A stretch of 64,000 nt of DNA from Saprospiraceae bacterium (lineage in GTDB: Bacteria > Bacteroidota > Bacteroidia > Chitinophagales > Saprospiraceae). The position numbers and the translations under genes are program-made. The notes under the pieces are model-generated. The model was not told the origin of the DNA. It saw only the letters and a list, made by a program, of their open reading frames with translations, and searched no databases. This document shows, piece after piece, positions 27,333 to 34,681 of the stretch. Location of the stretch: the NCBI GenBank assembly GCA_028280415.1, contig JANQLV010000057.1, positions 1 to 64,000 of the forward strand, written 5' to 3'. Position 1 is the stretch's first letter. Each line of letters starts with the position of its first letter.

Positions 27333-28042
27333 GTTGAGATAGTCATTTTTGCAATACCCCTGGTGGTTAACTCTTCCGGACGAGTGGGCAGGTCTTTAAA
27401 AATTTTGAATGCCAAGTTACTTTTCGAATTCAGGATTTGCCAAAAAGTAAGGAATAAGATTTTAAAATCTGTAGCTAATGAACAATGATCCTGATACCAT
27501 AACTCCAGCTGCCCTTTGTAGGGGTAGATATGTTGTTTATAAAAATCCAAAGGCTGGAATCCTTGTTTTGTAGCTTCCGAAACAAGCTTTTCTTCATCCC
27601 TAAAAATCAAAGACCCTATTCCGGTGATCCCAGGAGGGGTATTATAAATTCTGTTTTGAACATTTTCTGTATACCTTTCAAAACTGGCGGGTAAAAGTGG
27701 CCGGGCACCAACGAGACTAAGATCCCCTTTGATCACATTAATGATCTGTGGAAGCTCATTGATTTTTGTCATTCTAAGTATTTTTCCTACGGGAGTTATT
27801 CTTGGGTCGTTCCGTAAGGTGATGGCTCCAGTGCCGATATTTGCACTGTTTTTCATCATCGTTGCAAACTTCCAGATATTAAATTTCTTTTTCTTATGAC
27901 CAATACGTTCCTGGAAATAGAATATTTCTCCTTCCCCTGTAAACTTTAACAGAATACAAATGAAGACAAACAGAGGCAGTAAGAAAAGTAGTCCTATCGA
28001 AGACAGGATCAGATCAAATATTCTTTTGATGTGTATATACAT
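27329..28042 (-). CDS. Initiating sugar-phosphate transferase (WcaJ/PglC family), copy B
   Basis: A 237-residue relative of the protein at 23249-23911, with the same layout: an N-terminal hydrophobic segment, FYFQERIGHKKKKFNIWKFATM, RNDPRITPVGKILR, KINELPQIINVIKGDLSLVGARP and [17 protein letters not shown]. It carries about 17 extra C-terminal residues. The usual PRP of the core is ARP here. ATG 28042 (MYIHIK) is preferred over TTG 28048; the gene overlaps the ATP-grasp gene by 29 bases, indicating coupling. It may start a second glycan or use a different sugar. Confidence 0.9.
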   Translation of the reverse strand: MYIHIKRIFDLILSSIGLLFLLPLFVFICILLKFTGEGEIFYFQERIGHKKKKFNIWKFATMMKNSANIGTGAITLRNDPRITPVGKILRMTKINELPQIINVIKGDLSLVGARPLLPASFERYTENVQNRIYNTPPGITGIGSLIFRDEEKLVSEATKQGFQPLDFYKQHIYPYKGQLELWYQDHCSLATDFKILFLTFWQILNSKSNLAFKIFKDLPTRPEELTTRGIAKMTIST

Positions 28043-29114
28043 TTTCAAGTAAGGCAGATTCTTTCATCACAACAGGTAAGGCATCTACTTCTCTCAGGAA
28101 TATTAAATCATCAGCGAACCTGTAGCGTTTATAATTTTTGTCAAATGATGGATCTCCATCGAGTAAGCGGATGGTATCCTCGCAAAAGTTTGCGCCTCCT
28201 CTGGCGAAGGAAGAGGTGAATGCAACGTGTCGGACATTGATTTCCGTGACATAGGGCTTTCCATTTTTATCTTCTTTTAAATCAACCGTAAAAAAGCCAT
28301 GTGGATTGCCCTTTGATTTTTCCAGAATGACCTCCATTGCTTGCTTGGCTACTTTTATTGGAATATCGTCATTAAGCAATCTTCCAAAAGAAGTATTTCC
28401 GGTAATACCGGAAGGTGCCGTTTTGGCCATGATATAATTGACGCGCTCGGCCAGCCCGCTTCTAAGTAATTGCCCTTCGTAATATAAAAATTTACAGGCG
28501 AGGTTTCGACCTTCCAGGTATTCGCTGGCCAGGAATTTTTTTACGCCCTGATTAATAGAAATCCATTTGATCAGTTCCGAGAAATCATTAACCTTAAAAG
28601 ACCCCAGTCCACTGGATCCGGTAGCACTTCTAACCCAGAAAGGATAACCTAGTTCATTTTCAACTTTTGCTTCCAGGCCCTTTTCATTGATATCAATGAC
28701 TACGGATTTTGGAACCAGACCATAAGGTGCCAGGTGATCCGTCAGCACAGCTTTGTCCAGGACGGCTTCAATAATTTCTCGATCAGGGATCAATGCTTTA
28801 CATGGAAGGCTACCTTCTGCTTTTCGTTTACTCCAGGCATAAACCTCGGTTTCCGGCAAAATAACCGCCATATCAATATTGTGCTTATTAATGAGGTCTT
28901 CGGTAACTTCCCAGTAACCCGGATCAGATGATTTAGGAGTTACATAGGTTTTTTTAAAAAGCTTATTATGATAAAGGCCTACTGCATATTTATGGATATC
29001 AGTACCTATTAATTCATAATTTTTATACTGACTTAAATTGATTAAAGCTCTGGCGAAACTTCTCGGGGTTGGGCCTCCAACTCCGGTAACTAAAATTCTG
29101 AGTGTATTTGACAT
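28014..29114 (-). CDS. ATP-grasp enzyme (carbamoyl-phosphate-synthase-like)
   Basis: A 366-residue protein with an N-terminal Rossmann-like part (LVTGVGGPTPRSFARAL, 7-23) and an ATP-grasp fold: FWVRSATGSSGLGSFKV for the phosphate loop, and the metal-binding acidic residues in FTVDLKED and YVTEINVRH. ATP-grasp enzymes of this kind join a carboxylate to an amine or thiol through an acyl-phosphate. In a polysaccharide locus the likely job is attaching an amino acid or similar group to a sugar, but no substrate can be named. It precedes the second initiating transferase (29-base overlap) and follows another ATP-grasp gene. Confidence 0.82.
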   Translation of the reverse strand: MSNTLRILVTGVGGPTPRSFARALINLSQYKNYELIGTDIHKYAVGLYHNKLFKKTYVTPKSSDPGYWEVTEDLINKHNIDMAVILPETEVYAWSKRKAEGSLPCKALIPDREIIEAVLDKAVLTDHLAPYGLVPKSVVIDINEKGLEAKVENELGYPFWVRSATGSSGLGSFKVNDFSELIKWISINQGVKKFLASEYLEGRNLACKFLYYEGQLLRSGLAERVNYIMAKTAPSGITGNTSFGRLLNDDIPIKVAKQAMEVILEKSKGNPHGFFTVDLKEDKNGKPYVTEINVRHVAFTSSFARGGANFCEDTIRLLDGDPSFDKNYKRYRFADDLIFLREVDALPVVMKESALLENVYTHQKNI

Positions 29115-29134
29115 TTTATATTATAACTTTAATT

Positions 29135-30154
29135 CTATGATGGTGATAGATACTTTTGCAAAGTAGGTTTAAGTCCTTTTTTTATCGGCAACTGCCATAA
29201 TAATTTGCACCAGTCATGATTACCTTCTATTAATTCAGGTCCCTGGTTGGTAATAGCTACATCCCATCCAATGGATCGATTATCAGGATTGACCAATGCG
29301 GCATTTTTAGTCAGTTCAATAGTCTCTTTCCAGAAAGGAATGGCAAAGCCAATTATTTCGACTCCGGTAAAGGGATGTTTGTACACATCTTTTTTAGTAA
29401 TATCGCTGTAAACAGCAGGGCCTTCAATTATTCCGGTATCAACATTTATTGGTGCGGCTATATTTCCGGCAGCAAGATTATCTACGGCCGAATTTACAGT
29501 TATTCTTAAACGTGCACCTAATATATCAACAACTCCCTTTTCATTTATTTGGGTAATTACCCGGATGGTGTTTAAACCCGAGGGAGACATACGCATTAAT
29601 TGGTCATGCTGCTCGACAAATTCTTCGACAAAATCGTTTTCTGTTTCCTCTAATCTTTGGATTAATGAAGTCGGATTAAAATCAGTGGCATTTTTTACTT
29701 CGATGCCCCGGCCACATTGACCAGTGGAATGTTTAAGGACAACCTTACCGGATTTATTGGATAATAATGATTGGCCAGAATCAGGGTTTTGCTTTAAATC
29801 CTGTAGTGAAATGTATTTGTGTTGTACAAAATCCTTATAAGCTGGTAGAAACTTTAACTTGTCGGACAGTATTTTTCGACTGTCTTTAGGATTCATCTTC
29901 AATTGATATTCATACATGAAGCCAGTACCGGCGAAAGTTTTCTTTTCATGATTATCTTTTTCAAAAAAGCGGAATTGAAAATATTCTAATAAAGAGATGT
30001 TATGTTTCAGACTATTACTAATAATATCTTTCCATAAAGAGAATTTACTAATATTATAATTCACTTTCACATGATTAAAGAATCGTCTGAATTGATGCCA
30101 GTCTTGAGTTTTTAGGTAATAACCCAGGTATATAATTCTCTTGATTAAATTCAT
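29135..30154 (-). CDS. Sugar-transfer-associated ATP-grasp protein
   Basis: A 339-residue protein of the ATP-grasp group found in glycan loci (the sugar-transfer-associated family). It has GKVVLKHSTGQCGRGIEV (nucleotide-binding strand-loop), NTIRVITQI, a LRITVNSAVDNLAAGNIAAP segment and the C-terminal SIGWDVAITNQGPELIEGN with acidic metal ligands. The usual partners are glycosyltransferases; the reaction is not established. I take ATG 30154 (MNLIKR) rather than TTG 30160. It lies between a GT4 gene and the second ATP-grasp gene, so two ligases may act in sequence. Confidence 0.83.
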   Translation of the reverse strand: MNLIKRIIYLGYYLKTQDWHQFRRFFNHVKVNYNISKFSLWKDIISNSLKHNISLLEYFQFRFFEKDNHEKKTFAGTGFMYEYQLKMNPKDSRKILSDKLKFLPAYKDFVQHKYISLQDLKQNPDSGQSLLSNKSGKVVLKHSTGQCGRGIEVKNATDFNPTSLIQRLEETENDFVEEFVEQHDQLMRMSPSGLNTIRVITQINEKGVVDILGARLRITVNSAVDNLAAGNIAAPINVDTGIIEGPAVYSDITKKDVYKHPFTGVEIIGFAIPFWKETIELTKNAALVNPDNRSIGWDVAITNQGPELIEGNHDWCKLLWQLPIKKGLKPTLQKYLSPS

Positions 30155-30179
30155 AGACAATTAAATTAATATCTCCGGT

Positions 30180-31316
30180 TTACAGGTATTCGTTTACCAA
30201 TAAAGCAGCGTTTGACCTTTTAAAATCATTAGCAGCATGCAGAGAATTTTTGCTTAACAGTTGTTGACGATCCTTACTAAGAGATAACTCTTTAATAAAA
30301 ACAGCAATCGAATCGAGTTCAGAACTGTGAAAGCAAGCACCATTCTTATAGTTTATGGCATAATCAAAAAGCTCCGAATCTTTAGAAGCAAGGTATAAGA
30401 TGGGCTTACCCACTGTCATCAGATTATAAGTCTTGCTAGGGACAGACCCCTGAGAGGTCCGATCATCCAGGATTACAACTCCCAGGTCAGCAGCAGCCAA
30501 GGAATAAGGAAACATTTCATCAGACTGGAAAGGTAGCCATTGACAGTTTTTTAATCGCTTTTGTTCAATCGTTTTTTTGATTTGCGGTACTTTGGTTCCT
30601 CTGCCAATAATCTGGAATACAATATGCTCCTCATCCAAGAGACGTTCGGCAATATCTAATAAAACCTCTACATTATGTGTAATACCTATGTTGCCGGAGT
30701 ATTGGACGATAAACTTACCGGTCAGATGATTTTTCTTAATAAAGAAGTTTTCTTCCTTAGCAATTGGCTTTGGTTTTGTAAATGTCGTCCAAAGTGAAAT
30801 AATGCTTATTTTTTCCTTATCTACATACTGGCCGATCATTCCGGATATTTTATTTCCGATTGTAAATACCTTTTTTGCTTTTTTAAAAAGTCTCCTATTT
30901 ACCCAGGCCCATAATCTGTAAATAACATGTCGATCTGATAAGCCAAATATTTTCAGCATATCCGGATACACATCCCACATGAGAATGGAGAATTGCTGAG
31001 GTAATATAAAAGACAGGAAATAAGACATTGGAGGATTAGTAATGTATAGTATTTCGTATTTTCTGTATTTAAATAAAAGGAGAAAGAACATACGTACCAA
31101 TGCCATGAGCCAATTGAAAAATTTATGCTTCAGTGACTTCTCGGTGAATTTATTGATATAGGATACCTTAATTGAAGGATTGAGTTCTTCACCTTGTACA
31201 TGCACTGAACCAGTAATTAAAGCTACTTCATCGTATTGCTTAACAAATTCATTTGCAATTCCAATAGTTAAATAATTAACTGCCTGATTTACAATAACTA
31301 TCTTTTTCTTTTGCAT
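30180..31316 (-). CDS. GT4 glycosyltransferase, WbuB-like
   Basis: A 378-residue GT-B enzyme. The hydrophobic N-terminal domain region (about 65-110, with YITNPPMSYF and MWDVYPDML) and the FIVQYSGNIGITHNVEVLL segment are typical of WbuB-like GT4 enzymes, several of which add N-acetylfucosamine. The C-terminal domain ends with VPSKTYNLMTVGKPILYLA. Family donors vary, so only a glycosyltransferase is certain. It is 10 bases from the next GT4 gene. Confidence 0.85.
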   Translation of the reverse strand: MQKKKIVIVNQAVNYLTIGIANEFVKQYDEVALITGSVHVQGEELNPSIKVSYINKFTEKSLKHKFFNWLMALVRMFFLLLFKYRKYEILYITNPPMSYFLSFILPQQFSILMWDVYPDMLKIFGLSDRHVIYRLWAWVNRRLFKKAKKVFTIGNKISGMIGQYVDKEKISIISLWTTFTKPKPIAKEENFFIKKNHLTGKFIVQYSGNIGITHNVEVLLDIAERLLDEEHIVFQIIGRGTKVPQIKKTIEQKRLKNCQWLPFQSDEMFPYSLAAADLGVVILDDRTSQGSVPSKTYNLMTVGKPILYLASKDSELFDYAINYKNGACFHSSELDSIAVFIKELSLSKDRQQLLSKNSLHAANDFKRSNAALLVNEYL

Positions 31317-31326
31317 AAATGAACTA

Positions 31327-32454
31327 TTAGGATTGAATAAGACTTTGGCAAATTTCGAGATATTTCTGGGCTCTGGTTTTTGGGGTATCGAAAACGCTTA
31401 ATCTTTGAGTTCCTTTCTCAATAAGCTTTTGTTGTAGTTTTTGATTATCGTATAAAACGATAATTTTATTAGCTATATCCTTTGCGTTAAGTGGATCAAA
31501 ATAAATAGCAGCTTCTCCACAGATAGTTCTGGCAAAGCCCAGGTCAGAAGTAAGTATTGGCTTTTTCATAGCCATTGCCTCGGGATAAGAAGCTGAAAAA
31601 CATTCCAATAGCGTCGGTAAAAACATAGCATCACATTCTTGGTATAAGGAAGGACATTTATTCATTGGAACCGGACCTACATTATAGATAGATTCCCGCT
31701 CAAGAGCATTGAACACTTGCTCGAAAGTTTTTTGAGGTAGCGTTGTGACGAACTTTATATTACTTTTGCCTTCCTTTTTCAGAATAGCGATAACAGGCTT
31801 TATAATTTCTAAATTCTTATGTAAATAATAAGCCGATACAGTAAGCAATCTAAATTCCTGCTCGGATTTATCAGGTAATCGCGCCAGCGCTTTTTCGGGC
31901 TTGAAATAATGTTGACTACAAGTATTAGTGACTGTATAGATATTTTTTGAATTATTGATCCATTTTGATAGTCGATCATTGACATCATCTGTTTGGACCA
32001 CATAAGCATCAGCATCCCTTTTAAAATAATAATAAATTACTTTTCCCTTCAATTTCCATTTTAGCCTTTTGCTCAAAGGCATCATTTTGAATAGTGCCGA
32101 TTCCGGATAAATGTAATGAGCAAGATTGTATCCGATCAGATGAGGTACTTTGGGATTCCAATAGGCCGGACCAGAAGTAGTAAAAACAACATCGGGTTTA
32201 CAGGACTGCTCTATTTTTTTGTGAAAAGCAGCCGGATCACTTAAAGAAAAAACTTTAGCAGCCGGACGGAAAGGTGCGGTGTAAAAGTGGAAGTTATCCG
32301 GAAAATCATTTTCTTCAATACGCTCATGTAATAGCTTGCTTAGAATTACATGAAACTCATGTTGTTTATAATTCCTACATTCATTAATAAAGGATTCTGC
32401 TACCTGAACGCTTCCACCTTTAAATGTAGTAGCCGCATTAATTAATACCCTCAT
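31327..32454 (-). CDS. GT4 family glycosyltransferase
   Basis: A 375-residue GT-B enzyme. The N-terminal part starts with LINAATTFKGGSVQVAESF, the glycine-rich acceptor loop of GT4 proteins; the C-terminal domain has LLTVSAYYLHKNLEII, the acidic segment ECFSASYPEAMAMKKPI and FDPLNAKDIANKI. It probably adds one sugar of the repeat unit. It lies between two other GT4 genes with spacers of 3 and 10 bases. Donor unknown. Confidence 0.87.
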   Translation of the reverse strand: MRVLINAATTFKGGSVQVAESFINECRNYKQHEFHVILSKLLHERIEENDFPDNFHFYTAPFRPAAKVFSLSDPAAFHKKIEQSCKPDVVFTTSGPAYWNPKVPHLIGYNLAHYIYPESALFKMMPLSKRLKWKLKGKVIYYYFKRDADAYVVQTDDVNDRLSKWINNSKNIYTVTNTCSQHYFKPEKALARLPDKSEQEFRLLTVSAYYLHKNLEIIKPVIAILKKEGKSNIKFVTTLPQKTFEQVFNALERESIYNVGPVPMNKCPSLYQECDAMFLPTLLECFSASYPEAMAMKKPILTSDLGFARTICGEAAIYFDPLNAKDIANKIIVLYDNQKLQQKLIEKGTQRLSVFDTPKTRAQKYLEICQSLIQS

Positions 32455-32457
32455 AGT

Positions 32458-33564
32458 CTACGATAGCATAAATTGTTCAAACTTTTGAGCAATACTTTCA
32501 GCTCGAAATTTTTGCATGGTTTGTAAAGCTTTTTTTCCAAAATCCGCTCTGGTTTTTTCATCCTGAATCAGAAGGTTTAATTTTTTCTTATATAAATCGT
32601 GGTCGCCTTCCGGAATTAAAAAGCCATTAATTCCATCTTCAATCAGATCAGAAGGACCGGCAGTACAATCAAAACTAATGCAAGCCAAACCTGCACTCAT
32701 AGCTTCGGCCAGTACATTTGGAAACCCTTCGGACAGTGAAGTAAAGGCAAAGATTTTACTTTTATTATAAATGGTATCGACATCTTTTTGATTCCCCATA
32801 AAAATAATGTGGTCTGCACAGCCGGAAGCTTCGGCGTATTTCTGACAGGCTTCCATTTCTTTGCCTTCACCTACGAAAACCAGCTTCCAATCGGAAGCCT
32901 TCAGGGATGAAAAATAATCGATCAGCCAGTCTTGCTTTTTACTTTTGATAAAACGGCCAACGTTGAGGATAATATTTTCTTTTTGAATGTCCGGCGCAAA
33001 AATTTCCCGAACCGGATTACCTATTATTTGGATATTCTGATGACCGGTTTGCTGGAAGGTAAAGGCTTTGGCTTTGGCGGTTTGAGCTATGATCCCTTTT
33101 ACTTTTTTGTAAAGAACAGGATTTAAAAAATCAAAAAACTTTCCATAACTAATTCCGGGTCTGCTACGATCCGAGACAAAAATATTGAGCCCAAGACCAA
33201 TTCCAGCCAGTATAACAAAGGCATTATATTTCCCTCCAAAACTCAAAACGGTATCGGGCTTATATTTCTTAAGCTGCCGACGCAGGTAGATGAAAGTTTT
33301 AATAGTAAAAGAAAAGCGGTTGTAATTTTTATGATCAAAATCCGGCTTTACAATTTTTACCGATTCCGGTAGTCTGAAAAAGTCTTCGCCATTGGTTAAT
33401 AAAATAAGTGTAACGGTATAATTGGAAATATTTCCCAGGTATGTAGCTAGTATGGACATCACCCTCTCCATGCCACCTGCACCAAGCGAAGGGAGTACCA
33501 AACAAATATTTGTATTTTTTTTTATCCCGGGTTTTACCAATTGCTCCAATTTAAGCTTATTCAT
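32458..33564 (-). CDS. GT4 family glycosyltransferase
   Basis: A 368-residue GT-B enzyme with LPSLGAGGMERVMSILATYL (25-44, the start typical of the GalNAc and galactosyltransferase branch of GT4), VLSFGGKYN, LNVGRFIKSKKQDWLIDYF, SLSEGFPNVLAEAMSAGLA (the E-x7-E motif) and GINGFLIPEGDHDLY. All GT4 core motifs are intact. It overlaps the preceding deacetylase-like gene by eight bases. Confidence 0.9.
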   Translation of the reverse strand: MNKLKLEQLVKPGIKKNTNICLVLPSLGAGGMERVMSILATYLGNISNYTVTLILLTNGEDFFRLPESVKIVKPDFDHKNYNRFSFTIKTFIYLRRQLKKYKPDTVLSFGGKYNAFVILAGIGLGLNIFVSDRSRPGISYGKFFDFLNPVLYKKVKGIIAQTAKAKAFTFQQTGHQNIQIIGNPVREIFAPDIQKENIILNVGRFIKSKKQDWLIDYFSSLKASDWKLVFVGEGKEMEACQKYAEASGCADHIIFMGNQKDVDTIYNKSKIFAFTSLSEGFPNVLAEAMSAGLACISFDCTAGPSDLIEDGINGFLIPEGDHDLYKKKLNLLIQDEKTRADFGKKALQTMQKFRAESIAQKFEQFMLS

Positions 33565-34669
33565 TATCGAGGGAGATCAGCTCGGCAAGTTTGGGGGTAG
33601 ACATAAATTCTACCTCCGGCCACTTTCGTACGATTTGTTGCAGTAATTGTTTTAAGGCCTCAAGTCCTTGCTTTCTGTTTTCCGGATCAATATGCCCGCA
33701 GAAGTTTACCCGATGCGAACTGATAACAGCCGGGCGATTCCAGAAAAAAGCGGTTTCTACCTGTTTAAGACAATATTCAACCCAATTAAAATTATTATTA
33801 TGAGTTGGTTCAAAAACGCAATTACGCACCATAAAAATTTGCTTGTGCTTATTCTTTTTTCCGGTATAGTTGAATATTGTTTTATACTTGCTTTGCCCCA
33901 GGTGTTCTTTTTTTATAAGCGGAGTTTCTATGAACTCTACGCCTGAGTTCTTGAGTGTCGAATGAAGTTCGGAACTTTCCCGATCTCCGGGAGCATTAAA
34001 TGTAATCGATCTGAAGCCAAAAACTTTTTCAAACTGATTAAGCCCGTCTTTGACGATATCTTTATGTGTTTCTACTTCGCTAATATCTTCCAGGGAAAAG
34101 GCACCAGTCACCTTGATATTTTTAAAGGGATTATGGTGGATGCCGGTATAAGAACGATTTTGTAAGCAAAGAATCGTTTCAGGGTCCTTAATTCCAAGGT
34201 TGTGTTCGAACAATTTCAGGTTAAGATGTTCACGGCCATGAAATTGTGGAACGAAAATATTTTTATCCATCCCCTCCTGCCAGAGTGACCAGACCGTTTC
34301 GTAGTCACCATTGAGCTTGGCTAGTGTTTCGGGCAAAGGTTCGTAAATGTATTTTTCATAACCAGTATCTTCCATCCGTTCAAAATTGATGTTGACCGAG
34401 AGTGCCAGGGCGGTGAAAATTGCTGGTTTTCCGTGTTTATCCTTTACCGAGGTTAAAACCTCGTAGAGCATGGATAAATCATCTGCATTTTCCAGGGTAT
34501 CAAATTGATCAAAACGATTCTTTGCTTTGAAGCCAGCTTTGTCCAGATTTTCCCGGGCATTTTTGGAAGCCAGGCGAACATTTCCATAATCATCGACCGC
34601 AATGGCGACGATCTTTCGCTTGGTTTTCCAGCCAATAATATTTTTTAGATTATTTTTTAAAGCAGTCAT
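33557..34669 (-). CDS. Polysaccharide deacetylase-like protein, paralogue A
   Basis: A 370-residue protein, related over its full length to the one at 39012-40142. Shared features are WKTKRKIVAIAVDDYGNVR (Asp pair of a NodB-like first strand), PQFHGREHLN, FNAPGDRESSELHSTLKNSG and SHRVNFCGHIDPENR. These give a plausible metal site (Asp, two His) and fit a divergent NodB-type carbohydrate esterase. ATG 34669 is chosen over TTG 34672. It is cytosolic, with no signal peptide. It probably deacetylates or otherwise edits a sugar nucleotide or lipid-linked unit, but this is inference. It overlaps the GT4 gene by eight bases. Confidence 0.7.
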   Translation of the reverse strand: MTALKNNLKNIIGWKTKRKIVAIAVDDYGNVRLASKNARENLDKAGFKAKNRFDQFDTLENADDLSMLYEVLTSVKDKHGKPAIFTALALSVNINFERMEDTGYEKYIYEPLPETLAKLNGDYETVWSLWQEGMDKNIFVPQFHGREHLNLKLFEHNLGIKDPETILCLQNRSYTGIHHNPFKNIKVTGAFSLEDISEVETHKDIVKDGLNQFEKVFGFRSITFNAPGDRESSELHSTLKNSGVEFIETPLIKKEHLGQSKYKTIFNYTGKKNKHKQIFMVRNCVFEPTHNNNFNWVEYCLKQVETAFFWNRPAVISSHRVNFCGHIDPENRKQGLEALKQLLQQIVRKWPEVEFMSTPKLAELISLDNE

Positions 34670-34681
34670 CAATAATGAAAT

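Noticed and set aside
27329..28042. PglB-like or dual-function initiator
   Set aside because: It has only the single-domain PglC-like catalytic part, with no extra domain.
28014..28048. Frameshift between the ATP-grasp gene and the second initiating transferase
   Set aside because: Both proteins are complete with their own starts and stops; the 29-base overlap is like others in this array.
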